A stretch of DNA of 64,000 bases from Trochalopteron elliotii. Its lineage: Eukaryota > Chordata > Aves > Passeriformes > Leiothrichidae. The translations under genes and the position numbers were made by a program. Shown here piece after piece: positions 47,700 through 60,867 of this stretch. The stretch spans positions 116,617 through 180,616 of the forward strand of contig JANPWX010000614.1 in assembly GCA_024734555.1 (NCBI GenBank), read 5' to 3'. Position 1 is the stretch's first letter, and each line of letters begins with the position of its first letter. The notes beneath the pieces are model-generated. The model was not told the origin of the DNA and did no database searches. It saw only the letters and a list, made by a program, of their open reading frames with translations.

Positions 47700-50600
47700 G
47701 TGATGGGATTTCCTCACTCCCATCCGTGCCAGGTGCAACTATGTCAATACCTTGTCTTAAACTATAGCTAAGAAACATTCCTCAGAAGCATATTCCTTTC
47801 CCTGCTCTGTTCTTGGTGCACAGTCATTTGGGTGTTTGGAATCTGAAATAACTCCTGGTTGCTCAGAAAGTCATCATAGGATATCAGTGTGAGAATCCAA
47901 GGAGCAGTACTGGACACCAGGCACAGGACTGGTTTGGCTTGGTAAAGCACTGCTCTGCCACAGGCACCCTGTGGGACTGGTCTGTGTGGTTTGAACTGAA
48001 ATAGCCTGGATGAACAAGAAGCTGCAATAATCCAGGGAGAGCAGTTCTACAGTGCTGCAGCAACTTCACACAATCCTTTTGTTCAGTAAAAATGGATATT
48101 CCTTGTCATAAGCAAATCCTCATTCATCATTCCTGTTGTGGTTGTGAGACACCTTAGAAGACCAACGTTTTGACTTGGTCATCTTTCCAGTAGCAAAGAG
48201 GCATTTTTCCTGTCTATGCAGTTAAGGATTGTTGCTGACCAACTGTATATCAAATTTCAAACCCTTTGTTTCATGCAAAGCTCTTGAGATAGAGGCCACA
48301 GGCTGGTTTTGAAGACAGTGACTACAATGGACACCTTATCAGAAAGTGAAGTTTTCTCAAGTACTCCAGCCATGAAGCGCTTTAGTCAGTTGTTACTTGC
48401 AGCTCTGAACAACTGTTGAAGTAGGCTGTAATCCTGTTTGTGGCCCTGCTGGCAGCAGTGAGAGTGCCAGAGCACTGGATGGGCTTGGGCTGGGAGCTGG
48501 GCGTTGGTCACCACAGTTCTGCAAGAGCGTCTGTGCTTTCCTGAGAAGCTGCTTTTTGCTTTGTCATATTCCTTGAAGGCAGAAAAGATTAGAAACTCCT
48601 GACATCAGAAACCTGACTTGACTGTAAATGGCAACCAAGTTCTTTGCAGGCCACAGAAATTGTATCCAGTGACAGCCAGGCTCGACAGACTTCACTGCAC
48701 CTGAGTTGTCTTTCCTGCAGCTCCTGCACTTTGGCACACTTCTTTTTCTGGTGCAGCATGTTAATCAACCTGTTATAATAGAGGCAAATTAGCAAAGGGA
48801 AGGGAAAAAATCTCATTTCCTCTCTAGTGACATATCTGAAGTCAAAATGGAGTGGGAGCCAGTACTGTTCTGTGAAGAGTTAAACCATGCCAATAGAGAT
48901 GTGTGGTGACCCACAGAGAGGTGACATGTGCAGATCCATCAACTGCTCTTCATGTGTGTGTATTGAAATTGTGTACTTTGTCCTTGGAAATTCATCCTCG
49001 TTTTTGGTGGGGCATGATCTCCTCTGCTCATGGGGACACTGATTGCCACAGCCAGGAGCTGACCCACAACCATAGCACTGCGAGAGCTCAGCTCCTGCAA
49101 GTGACACTGACTCAGGCTATTGGGTACAGCGTGGGCACCTGGCTGTACTGCAGCTCTGTCATGAATTTCAAACTATTCATAGTCAGGGTGAGTGTGTGTG
49201 TACTATTTGGGGTGATGTTTTCTTCAGATGAGTGGTGATGTGCTGCTGCATTGGTTTTCTGCCCTATCTTGGAATCACTGCTCTACGTCAATGGTATTTT
49301 TGTCACTGTGCAGAATATTGGATTACATTAAAGGTATTTGACTGTGGAGGCTGCTGGCTTTGTCCTTTGTTCTGGTCTTTTCCTTCCCATACAGCTCATA
49401 ACAAAAGGCACCCTGAAACTGAAAGAAACCCTGGAGCATGTGTTCTCTGACAGAACTCTCACTGTGGTGAGGTGGTTACAGGGTTCCTGATCATTTCAGA
49501 TCTCACAAGACTTCCCCTGACACCAGGCGTCAAACTGTGAAGTCTCTAGATAGCAAATTCTGACATGAGCCTTCTTCCCTTTGCAGGGCCAGGGAGTATG
49601 GTTTGCCCCAGCCCAGGTTTAAAATGGAGGTTAGGGGTGTCTTCTGGCCACCACCTGTAAGTTGCAATCAGACCATGCAGTGATCAAGGATGTAAATTGA
49701 AAAAGTGGAATTTCATTAAATTTGGGGGTTTAAACAACTGCTGTCAGGCCAAAGAGATTTGGGTATTTCACTTCAAAAAGCTCCCACCCCCTCTATATCC
49801 ACCTCATACACAAATCTGGCCTTCCCATGCTGCTGTACATTTCCAAGAGCAGAGCTGTGGTTTAAGGCAGTGCAGTGTGGAAAAGGCATTGCTGAGCTGG
49901 CAGAAACAATTCCCAGATGATTGATTCTCCAGCCAGCTCTGCACTGCCAGGAGGTTTGCTGCACAGGAAGCCCGCGGCCACTAGAGGTTCCTCTCAGCCT
50001 GGTCCTGTCCCTTCATCACCAGTAAATCCGTCCTTGCAATCCAAAAGGGCTGTCTTCACATGGTTTCCAAAGGTGACCTGAGCCTTAAATACCATAAATC
50101 AGAATTTTACAACTCCTTTAAAGGCTGTAAACTTAATCATGAAGGTGCTTAGTAGCAGGAAGGTGTAAGTGAGGGATCGTGAGGAGCTGAGAAGTGCAGG
50201 CAGCCCTTTTGGGACCTCACTGCTCTAAACCCAGAGACTGAGACCTGAGAGGGGAATGTGCTTGATTGCATCAGGCAGCAGAAGCTTGGTGTCCTGCCTA
50301 GAAAGCATGATGTTGGAAAGGTCCTGGATGATTTCTCAGGACTGGTAGCAGCAGCAGGAGCCTGAACTGGAAAAGGAAGGGTGTCCTGTGTCTTGTTGTG
50401 CTGCTGCAGTGTGAGAAGAGCCTGATGTTTGCCATTTGTGCTTTCTTTTTTTTTTTTCCCTGCATTTTCTGTATAGGCTTTTATGTAACGTAAATGTCTC
50501 AGAGACACCTGCTTCTTTGAGAGATGTTTAATAACCATCTGTGGCACAACATGGCCTCTGGCAGCAAATTTAAAGGGTTTTCTGCCTTTTCAAGCCCCTC

Positions 50601-53600
50601 ACTGGGTGTTTCCAGCTCTGCCCTGCTATTGCCCTTCCCAAGCACGGCTTTGGGCTGCAGAGCCTGTGCCTGAGCCTCTGGGAGGGTTGTGGCTCCACTC
50701 CTTGGCTGTACTCTGGTGATATAGGCTGCTGCTGACTGATTTCAGACCACACAAACAGCTCTTGGGTGGAGCTGGGTACAGACTTCAGGTGGGGAAAAGT
50801 GTTTGTTCCTGCTTTGCAAGCCTGCAGCTGGCTGCTGCTGGGCAAGTGTAGATAAGGCACCAGGACTGTTGGCACTGTCCTGGACCCAGGGATGCACCTC
50901 CCATTGCTGACACAGCTTCAGTCCATGGCCTGCATGTTTAGTCACCTCCCTTTCCGTGGTTAAATGTCCTCCAGAGTTATGGCTGTGCCCTCCATGTGTC
51001 ATTGACTGAAGGGTTTCTGACAGGGCTCATCCTCCTGATCCCTCAGCCTTGAGATGAAGGAGGCAGGTCTGGAATCCCATGACGAAAAGTGCAAGCCCAG
51101 CAAGCCAGTGATCAGTACCTTGTCCTCCCAGCCTGCATGATGCTGGATCCTCTGTCCCATAAATGACTGGGAGTACACGTTTTTGATCCCTGAGCATTCC
51201 AGACCAGCACTGGTGTTGGCTGCACCAGCTCAGCAGCTCAGCTGGCTGCAGCCAGAACTCTCCCACTGGCAGTGGCTTGGGCACAGTCTGTTCTTCCTTA
51301 AATGTCCTCTTTATGCTGAAATCCTCCTCCATAAACTTCTCTGGGTTTATGTGAAGACCCACTTTTGCCCCCTCACTCTGTGAAGCTCTTTGCTGTACTG
51401 CAGGGGGCCAATCCCTCTCCTACAACAATTTTTTTTCCCTTTGCATTCTTACCTGCTGCAGGTGTCTGCATACACCATGCTTGGCACACTCAGGTTGATC
51501 ATGCTCTGAATTCAAGCCCAAGAAAGACCACAACTCAAACGAGGTTGGCTGCTCGCTGTGAATCCTGCAGAGCAACAACTTGACCAGTTTTTTTCAAGGG
51601 AGGTTTAGGGCTGAAACTCTACAAACTATCACTGCTGAGCTGGGTCCAGGTGTACATCTAGGCTAGTATCTTATCTATGGACTTCTGATGGCAAATCACA
51701 CCTGCATGAGGATAGCCCTGTCAGCTCCAGCAGCACAAAGCCAGTGGCCATGGGGCTCCTGCTGAGCTGTGGTGGCCTGCAGTCCATTTTCTGGCAGCCA
51801 GCTGGCACAAGGGGTACATCTGCATCAGTCCTTGGCACCCTGAGCTGTGCCACAAGCAGCTGTGTCTCTCTAGTGCAGCACTCTGCAGCCACCTGCTCCC
51901 CTTAGCTGGACAACGGGATAACCCTTGGGCACTGTCCAACAGTGGAACTGGGCTTCCTTGCTGCCTTCACAGCCAAAATGTTACAGGACTTCCCTCTTGG
52001 GTTTGGTTTCTCACCCAAGATTCCTTGTTAAGAGTCCTTGGCCCTCTAAAAGCCCTGAGCTGCGTCATGTGAAAAAAGCAGAGTCTCCAAGGCCTTGTTT
52101 TCAGGTTTCTGGTGTTGTTTATTATTTGATATCTCAGAATTCTCTCTGCACCCAGCCCAGGTCCGGACAGGGCTGGGACATGAGGCCACTGCCCGCCCAT
52201 GGGGCCTTGCTTTGCTCTTACACAGATAACCACGTGTCCATGATTTACCATTTTGTGCCAATGCCTAGTGCCTATACTAGAAAGGTCACTTCTACCTTAA
52301 CCCAATCCCCTCAAACCATTTTGTGTCATCACCACCTCAGAAGATGGAGGACAAGGAAGAACGAGAAGAACCTAGGGCAACACCCTAAATCCTCCATTTT
52401 GTCCTCCATTTACCTCTGTGCTAAGAATCCTAAAACTACAAAATTTTTACCCCGTGCTGTGCTAAGCTACTACTTGAGGTTTGTAATTCCTCTCTCAGTG
52501 TTGGAAGCCTCTCCCATGGACTAAAATCAAACTCAGTGCCTTTCCGAGCTGTGTGCCAAGGTCTCCAACCCCCCTGGACTGACTTCACACCCCCCTGTGC
52601 AGGGTTCAAACTCTCTTTCTTGGGTCCCAGGTCATCCAAAGGGATGCCCTGGACTCCAACACTTCCCCAGGGCCACATTCAAACCACGTTATTGGGGGAA
52701 GAGGCAGCAATGTGTCAGAGTTCTGAGTTTCCCCAGGTTTGGCTGCCTGTTTCACAGAACCAGGCAGCAAACTCCAGCACTGCTTCCCACAGGGAAGGAC
52801 TGTGATGGGGCTGGAACCCTGCTGGGAGCAGAATTCCCCCAGTTACCCACCCTTCCGACAAAGCCAGAGGAAAATGGATTTCAGCAGTTCCACAGCTCAC
52901 AGAAATACTTGCAGATGTTCCTGTAAGGATCTGCCTAACAAACAGTCATAACCTCTCTCAGGTTGATTAGGCTTTTCTTGCACTCCAGAACACCAGCCAC
53001 AGCTCCTGCAGGATACTGTGCTCTTGTGGGACGAAGTATTTTCCAGAGTCATGGCTTCCCTTGCAGCCCACCGTGGTTGACTCCAGCTCGGAAACTGAAC
53101 TTAGCAGTTCAGCTGAGTTCTCCTTAAGGACTGCAGAGCCATAGCTCCCAGAATTCCTCAGGGTGTGGGTCTCCTCAGGATGGCTTTCTTCCCTAATGAG
53201 CAATAACAGACTCATGAACAGATTTTTGAAATTGCAGAAGTGGAAACCACAGGAGGAGTAACTGACTCACTGAGGAAATCTTATTAAAGTGTTTGACAGA
53301 GCCTTGGGGTGGAGGCAGGGGCAAGTTAGGGCTTTCAAAGGCAGTGTGGGAGCACCTCTCCAGACCAGCTGCCTGCCTTGTGCTCAGCCCTCTGACAGTG
53401 TTGGAGATGCCTCCTGCTCAGAGCAGTCTCTGGCAGAGCATTTCTGACAGTATTTAGGAGGAAAATGTGCTACTCCTCAGGCTGGTGGGACCAGAGGTTT
53501 GCTCCAGCCTATTCCCTGGGTCAGAGCAACTTCAGCTGGGTCAGATCCAGTCCCAGTTTCTGGGCTGTGCTGAGAGCTGTTTTCAAAGAAGAGGATCCAG

Positions 53601-55980
53601 AGCTGCCCATCAGAGGAAGAGGAAGGGCAGGCTCTTGTCCTGTAAACCAGCACAAACACGCTCAAGGCAGAAGTTTTTGGCCTGATTTGCTCATGACCTT
53701 TGTCGTGGTCCGTCCGTCAGGCGGCCAGAGCCTGCCTGCCAGGGCTGGATCTGTGTTTCCTTGTACACAAAAGAGTGCACTCCAGTCAGCTCCTGCCCTG
53801 CCTTTACACTGGTTTTCTCAAGCAGAGGATGTTTTTAGGGGTTTAATATTTAATCTGCACCCTACTGAAGAGGAGAACTTGTAGAGGTTACAAGAGCCTG
53901 GGAGATGGCTGTTCAAGGTCCTTGTCCTTCCCAGGCTCTGTGTTCCTCCAGCCTGGGAGGTTTTCAGAAGGGCAGTGATGTGAAATCTGTGTGAAAAGCC
54001 ACTTGCCAGGGATGATGGAAGGTATGTGCCTTGAACATACCCCTCCAGGTAGGAGAGCTGCACTGCAAGCACAGGGAAGAGGGAAAATGGGGAAGTTTTG
54101 AATTTCTGGGCAGTTTTCTGCAGAAGCACACTACTCTGAGCAGGAGCAGCCATGTCCAACAGTGAGCCCTTGTGGCCCCAGGCACTGCCACAGCAATGCC
54201 AGTCCCCATGGTCACACCAAGGCTGTGGGACTAGCTCTGCTCCTCCTTATGCATGGGATCAGGGTCTCCCTTCTCCCAAGGCTGCAGCAATGGGGATTAT
54301 CCAACAGGTCCCATTTGATGCCTGGAGCCAGCCACTGTCCGCTGTGGAACAGCCCTGCCCTGAGCTCAAACAACCCTGGTGTTCTCCAAAGGACCTTATC
54401 CTGAGCTTATCCTCCCTACTGCTGGTCCCTCACCGTCACCAAAACAACCGTGGATGGATCTGTCCCGAAAGCTCTTGGGGGCCAAGAATTCCTATATCCC
54501 AATCCCAAATGTTCCCTGCTGCCCTTCCTGCAGGCTGTGCCATCCCCAGGGCTGCCTGGTGAGATCCAGCACATCGAGCTGCTGCCTCCCCCCCAGAAGC
54601 CCCAGCTGGGAGTTCCAATCCCACAGCTCCCAGTGAGATGCAGAGATCTCCATCCAAGGGCTGCTGCAGCACTTGGAAGTTTTCCTACAAGCATGGAAAT
54701 GGGGAGGGGGGACTGGACCACGAGGACGAGAAGTGCCCAGGGAACAAGCAGTAGCTGGGGCAAGCCAGTGCCTCAGCAGATATTACTAATACACATGTAC
54801 AGACATTCTGAAATAACAAGCTATTCCTGAGCTCAGCTTCCCCATGTGATCCTGACTGTGTCAGCTGATGGGAAGAAATCTCTGTGTGGAAGAAACAGCT
54901 GTTCCTTGGAAAGGCCTGGGGCTGTGCAGGCCATCCCTTGCCTCTGGGCTCAGCCAGCCTGGAGCCAGCTGTGTGTGTGGGATGGGTGAGGACAGAGCCT
55001 TGTGTATCCTGGAGGGAAGATGGAGGAGGGACCAAACTGAGATTTGGTTGAGGTGTTTGGCTGGGTGGAGGCTCCCTGTCCTGATCTTAGATACAGGACT
55101 GCAATCTAATCACAGTCCCACTGTGTTGAAGGGAGGTGTCCACCCTTTCCCAGCATACAGCAAGAGTGTCCAGTCGCTTTCTCACTCCAGGGAGAGGAGA
55201 GTGTTTGGAAGAGGAGAGTCCAGTGCAGAACCAGGCTGAGAGGACATCGTGCAGCTGCACTCATCTCAGCTGTCACAAGTTTCCATCAGGGACTAAAGGT
55301 GCTGGTGTTCCCCCCTTTCCCAAAAGGAATCACAAAGCTAGTTTTATGCCCACTGCAAAACCTCTTGGTTTTTTAAACCCTCAAAGCAGTGCTGGAAAAC
55401 AACGGTGCTTGATTGTCACTTTTATAGTTCCCTGGGCTTTGTGCCATGTCTGTCCTTATCTCTGGCTTTCTGAACAATGCCTAAACTTTCTGAACTAATA
55501 AATAAAATATATAAAATCAGCTTCTTTTAATCTGTTCAACATATGCTGCCCTTTAATTTCTGTGCTGTACTTAGAGGATATGGTAGAAAGAGGAACCAAT
55601 TGTTTTCATATCTCCCCCACATCTTTCCACTGAGTCTCCTCTCCCTCTTCCCCTTTTCTGAGCCAACATCCCTGTATGATCTTTTGTCATCTGCAAATAC
55701 TCTTGCCCTTTTCATCTGCAGCCACTGAACTTTGCCATCTTGGCTGTCTTCTCCAAAACTCAGTGATTAATGCAGCCATGGCTCTGCCCCAGCAAGGAGC
55801 CCAAACTGAAGCTCTCTCTGCAGCAGGTGATGCCTGCAGAGCCCGTGACAGCTGCCTGTGGTCAACAGTGACCAATGGCACCTGGCCTGTACCAGCCATG
55901 GTGTGGCCACAAACCCAGGGCAGTGCCCATCCCCTGTGCTGGGCACTGCTGGGACACCTCCAGTCCTGGGGGCAGTTCTG
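47700..55980. other. no gene recognised downstream of TBC1D24
   Basis: Moderately GC-rich sequence without a convincing exon. In mammals ATP6V0C and AMDHD2 follow TBC1D24; I looked for their proteins in the open frames and found neither. It contains the LTR-like element at about 51979-52660. Confidence 0.55.
51979..52660 (-). mobile_element. LTR-like element, probable endogenous retrovirus LTR
   Basis: On the minus strand the end reads CCTGTAACA, with AATAAA (plus-strand 52118-52123) about 140 bases before it, as in an LTR. The sequence has the mixed U3/R/U5 composition of bird ERV LTRs. The outer border is uncertain: it may lie at about 52660 or extend towards 52950. No target-site duplication was found, and no clear primer-binding site follows, so this could be a solo LTR or a fragment. 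No viral protein is recognised. Confidence 0.5.
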
Positions 55981-55983
55981 GGG

Positions 55984-56462
55984 TTCTCACAACAAGAAAG
56001 ACATTGAGGGCCTGGAGCGTGTCCAGGGAAGGGAATGGAGCTGGGGAAGGGACTGGAGCATCAGGAGCAGCTGAGGGAGCTGGGAAAGGGGCTCAGCCTG
56101 GAGAAAAGGAGGCTCAGGAGGGACCTTCTGGTTCTGCACAACTCCCTGACAGGAGGGGACAGCCGGGGGGGTCAGGCTCTGCTCCCAGGGAACAGGGACA
56201 GGACAAGGAGAAACGGCCTCAAGCTGTGCCAGGGGAGGTTCAGATTGGATATTAGGGAAAATTTCTCCATGGAAAGGTTGGTTGGGCACTGGCAGAGGCT
56301 GCCCAGGTAGTGATGGAATCACTATTCCTGAAAGCATTCAAGAAGCAAACAGGCTTAGGATATTTGGGGACATGGTTTAGTGGTGGCCTTGGCTGAGCTA
56401 GGGTAATGCTTGGATTCTATTATCTCAACTATCTTTTCCAACCTAAACAATTTCATGATGGG
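55984..56462 (+). repeat. CR1 LINE 3' end (longest copy here)
   Basis: About 480 bases: GAGCGTGTCCAGGGAAGG, AGGGAGCTGGGAAAGGGGCTC, GGCTCAGGAGGGACCTTCTGG, GGTTCAGATTGGATATTAGG, GGGCACTGGCAGAGGCTGCC and CAACCTAAACAATTTCATGATG. An open frame through its first 220 bases is a remnant of the element, not a host gene. Confidence 0.93.
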
Positions 56463-57394
56463 TGGGCAGCCTAAAAAGCCCTAGAAAACAGAGAACTGGG
56501 CTTTGGAAACCCTGGCAGTCATTATTCAGATCTGTTGTTTTGGTGGCATTGAGGTGAGCAGGTCCACTGCACACAGTAATTTCTCCTATCAAATATCATC
56601 TTTCTTGGGTACTTCAGCCCCGAGGGCAGCACATCTCCACCAGCAGTGGTGGTCATGGGCTGAGGACTGGGATGCACTTATGATACAAATGTAAATGGCC
56701 AGCAGGAACCTGCAGGTAACCAGCTGCCCCTTACTCTACTGAAAACTTGAACAGGAGCCTTTGGGGGTCTCTGAATTTCGCAGTGGTGTGCTCTCTTTGC
56801 TAGGACAGGTCTGAATAAGGCCATCTTTGACCAGGCATGATAGAGCTTCCTTCAAAGGAGGTGTCGGATGTCACACCCATGGTCGATGATGAGCGTGGGC
56901 AGAAGAAATCCCAATCACCCTCTGGCACACAGGAGAGAGGTGAAACAGCCTCACACTGGGGTCCCACATGGGTCTGACCTCCACTTTTCCTGGCTGCAGC
57001 AGCCAGAGACATTCAGGGCTCAGTCCCCTTTACAGTGTGACAAATTCCAGCCTTGGGACTGGGCTGGTGGCAAAAATCTTCGTTTTTTTCTTCTCTGTCC
57101 TGCAAAGGCAGCTCTAAAATACCATCTCCTGAGGCTGGGTGTGTCCCTGGCTGCAGGCACCAGCACTTTGCTCTCCAGAGACTTAGAGAGGAGAAGGCAG
57201 CACATGAAGCCAGAGATAGAGAGGACCCTGAGAGCTCAGACCAGTATACCCCGTCTCAGGATATGAATTTTGGGTTTGGGTGAGCATTTCTTCCAGCCCA
57301 AGAGGAACAGAAACTCCCATTGCCAGAGGTTTTTCTGCATTCTTGTAGTCTTGCTTATTCACAGTTTGCTCGTTCCAGAGGAGGTGGCCAAGCT

Positions 57395-57960
57395 TTTGGA
57401 AAACAGCCGCTGGGCCCCGCAGCCGCCGCTGGGAACCGCGGGCTGCTGCCCCGGGCGGGGCTCATACAAGCAGATGTCACCTCGTCCCCACGATTAGCCA
57501 ACTGTCCTGTCGCCGCTGGCGGGACGTTTCACAGCGGGGGTTGGAGGAGAGGAGCTGCCTGCAAGGGAGACGCCAAACCCAGGAAACACAAAAATTACGC
57601 TTAAAATAAAAGTCTCGTGCCTTTTTGCTCGGCAGCAACCCCAGGGGCAGCCAGGGCTCGGCTTTCCCCAGCAAACCGAGCAAGGAAACAACAGCCTGAG
57701 AATTTCACAACAAAGGAAACACGTTCCTTCTGCCTTTCAGTTTGTCTTTCCTCAAACAAAGCTATAACCGAGTGCTGGTTAAGTTGGCTCACCCACAACA
57801 TTTTAGGCTGAGTGGTTCTGGGCAGCAGGGACACGGCCAGGGAGGGCACCGGCTGTCGCATCCGTTTCCCGACAGCGGGACAGGGAAGTAAGGCAGCGGG
57901 ATGTCCTGACCCAAGGTGAGCTAACGGGGCTGCCAGCGGTCAGAGCACAGCTCCTGTGGC
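57395..57960. promoter_or_regulatory. CpG-rich patch, possible promoter
   Basis: CpG density is high at 57400-57460 (GCCGCCGCTGGG, CCCCGGGCGGGG) and again at 57830-57950, amid CpG-poor sequence. It may mark the first exon of a gene on either strand. No transcript structure is evident. Confidence 0.35.
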
Positions 57961-59029
57961 CCCCCCGGGCAGGCAGAGGGAGACTGGGGCACCGCCAGCA
58001 CCCACACCCAGAAATGCATCTGCAGAAAAACTGATCACCCCAACCCATGCACGGAACAATTGCTGGAGACAATCTGACCCTGTTTTGGGAAATTTCTTCA
58101 CCCGGTCAAAAACATCCTTCTCTAAGTGCCTTAGCCAAGCCCAACAGAGAATGTGGGCAGGAGGGGAGTGGGAGGTGGGGGTAACACTGCATCCATGAGC
58201 TGCAGAGGCCAGGAGCTTCAGGGACTCCCAGACAGCTGCCACTGAGCTACCACTGTCACCAACACCATCTCAGCCTCATCTCTAGCTCTTGAGGGGTCCA
58301 CAGGCATGGAAACTCTGGCAGGCACGGCATGGGAGCATACCAGAGGTGGTGCTCTGTCGGAGTGCAGGAGCCAAGGCAGGAGGAGCATGAGCTCAGCAGC
58401 TGTGTAGGAATACCTGAGAAGTGCCAGAGGGATTTGATTTAATTTGGCCATTTGTAGTGAGGACTCTGATACAAGCTGAGCCAGGCAGGGAGGGAGGCAG
58501 GGAGGGGAGAAGAGGCTCCTGCCTTGGTGCATCTCACAGCAGCAGTTCTTCATCACCTTGTGCCCAGCAGCTCTGCAAGAAGGTGCTTTTCTGCCAGCCA
58601 GCCAAGGGCTCATCTCCCTCCCTACCTGCCAGGGCCATGGGCCAAGGAAGAGCTGGCAGCACAGAGAAGAAGCAGGTTGTGGGGCCAGAGCCATGGCACT
58701 GTCCCAGCTCAGTGACAAAGGACACATTGAGAGCAGCCCAGCACATGGTTCTGAAGCAGCTCCCACCCAGACAGTCCAAAATTTCTGCCGTCACCAACCC
58801 GGATTTTCTCCCCAAAAGTGAGTGTAATGACCCAAAATCATCCTTTCCTTCCTTGGTGCCCTGTGGCTGCCAATAGTCAGCATCTGCCAGCAGCTCCATC
58901 TTCAAAAAGGTTGTGGCACCCTGGGCCTGGGTTTGTCCTGCCACATCCTGTCCCCAACATGCTCCTCTCCCCGTGTCCCCAGGGCAGCCCCCAACGTTGG
59001 AAAACATACCAGTTTAAAAAATATTTTTA

Positions 59030-59551
59030 TATAACTTTAGCCAGTTTTGTTCACCTTTGCCCCGGGGGAAGGGAACTGAAGCTTCTTTCCAGGAAATAGT
59101 TTCTCTAGGTGAGGCCTGATGGGCTTAACATGCCTACAGATTGGGAGCAGCCCATAGGTACCCAGAAAGACAAAAGGCCATCCACGGAACATCAGCGACC
59201 ATCTACAAACATCTAGCCCAGACTCTGCCTCTGGCAGAGTTAGAGACATCTCCGGAAAGAACTTACAAAAAAATCGAAGGATGAAGATCCAGTCAACATC
59301 GGAGGTGAGGAGATTCAGATCCAATGGGAAACTGAATACTGGGAGTTACTCAACTCTGGACCCATGAACTTCGAAACAGTGCACCTCTATGGGTTTTGAC
59401 TGTATAAAGTTTAGGGAAAATCTTGTAAAAGCATGTGTCATGGAATGATTCTCTCTGCACACCCAGATTAAGTGTGGATGAGATGATTTCTATCTTACAT
59501 CCTGGCCAGAACAACATCCTGGCCAGATTATAAAGTAATGCCTTGATTCTG
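59030..59551 (+). mobile_element. LTR-like element, probable endogenous retrovirus LTR
   Basis: A TATA-like GTATAAAG at about 59401, then TCTCTCTGCACACCCAGATT, repeated CATCCTGGCCAGA (about 59498 and 59515) and an end GATTCTGTAACA, similar to the terminal CTGTAACA of the element at 51979. Strongly reminiscent of passerine LTRs, but borders are by eye and no target-site duplication was seen. Confidence 0.45.
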
Positions 59552-60710
59552 TAACATGAAAATGTTGTTGGAGGGTTTTTGTTTTTCCTGAAGTTTCAGT
59601 GACACCAGGGAAGCAGGAGAATATCCACAGGGTATTCTCCACCAGGCAGGAGAGTCCCAGTGGCATTAGGGCTCTCTCTGTGGGGTGGTGTCTGCCATGG
59701 CTGTGAGAGGATAACAAATACTGCCTGCACCCACAAGCCTCTGGCGGGAGAAACCCATGGCTGGAAGGTTCCACTGCCAGACTAACCCGAGTACTGGATT
59801 TGTACTTCTCTGGGTATCTCTGCAGGGAGTCCTGGAGCACAGCCCACACAGCTCCCAGCCACCACGTATCCCTCCCACACTGCATCCTTGTCTCACCAAG
59901 CATCATGTCTCCAAAATTGCCTCTCCAGGATATGTCAGCTGTTCCAGGCCCCCATTTGCAGACCAGCTTCCCAAAAACCAGGGGTGGGGTATGGTGGGAG
60001 GTTGGCGTGCTGGCTCTCAGTGTCTGCTTCCAAGAGCTCCAAGATGCAGTGTAGGAACAGGCTCCATGCTGGGAAAACCACACTAGCTTCTCCTAGAAAT
60101 ACAGACTCTGTGACTGGGGACTGAAAATCCATGACAGCACTGCAGGTGCAGCCAGTGGGTTGCTGAAGGGTGCCAGGGAGAAGGGGGCATCCCATGCAGA
60201 GCTCACCCAATGCCCAAGAAATTCCTGCCTTTTCCATGGGTAAAGGTAGAACCAGACAGAGATGCCACAACGGAGAGCATCTCCCAATCCAGCAGCAGGA
60301 GCTGCACGACTTCCACCAGTAACTATGGTAACCCAGAGCAAATAAATGCTATTTTCAAACCACCTCACAGAACCTCCCCGTGGGAAGCCCTGGTTGATCC
60401 CCACTGCCAGCTGGGTGCTGGGAGCCAGCATGGATGCCCTGTGGAAGGAAGGATGAAGACCAGCCCCACAGAGTGTGGTCCTGGAGAGGCCCCTGAGAGG
60501 GCATTTCAGGAAAAGTATGGCAGAAAAAACCCAATTTGTCTCCACACCATTCCCAGGAGCTTAAGAAACTGTAGAAACATGGATGTTTTCCTAGCTGCAT
60601 TCACACAGAAGCATGGTGTGGAAAAGGGGAAAATGAGAGGGTTTATATAGGATAGGAAAATGCTGAACAGAGAGGTGAGAAGGGAAAGGGATTAGATCAG
60701 GGTAGATGGG

Positions 60711-60867
60711 GATAGGATAGGATAGGATAGGATAGGATAGGATAGGATAGGATAGGATAGGATAGGATAGGATAGGATAGGATAGGATAGGATAGGATAG
60801 GATAGGATAGGATAGGATAGGATAGGATAGGATAGGATAGGATAGGATAGGATAGGATAGGATAGGA
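60711..60867. repeat. pentanucleotide satellite (GGATA), about 31 copies
   Basis: About 157 bases of perfect five-base repeat with no interruption. Because five is not a multiple of three, each minus-strand frame reads a five-residue periodic peptide (LSYPI); that is composition, not a protein. Likely length-polymorphic. Confidence 0.97.

Noticed and set aside
51925..52524. 199-codon plus-strand frame
   Set aside because: It runs antisense through the LTR-like element; composition and overlap show it to be a chance frame.
56035..56310. 91-codon frame starting MELGKGLEHQEQLRELGKG
   Set aside because: Typical product of the CR1 3' region, found in many CR1 copies; not a host gene.
59490..60083. 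197-codon minus-strand frame
   Set aside because: Partly inside an LTR-like element, overlapped by several plus-strand frames, no recognised domain and no splice structure.
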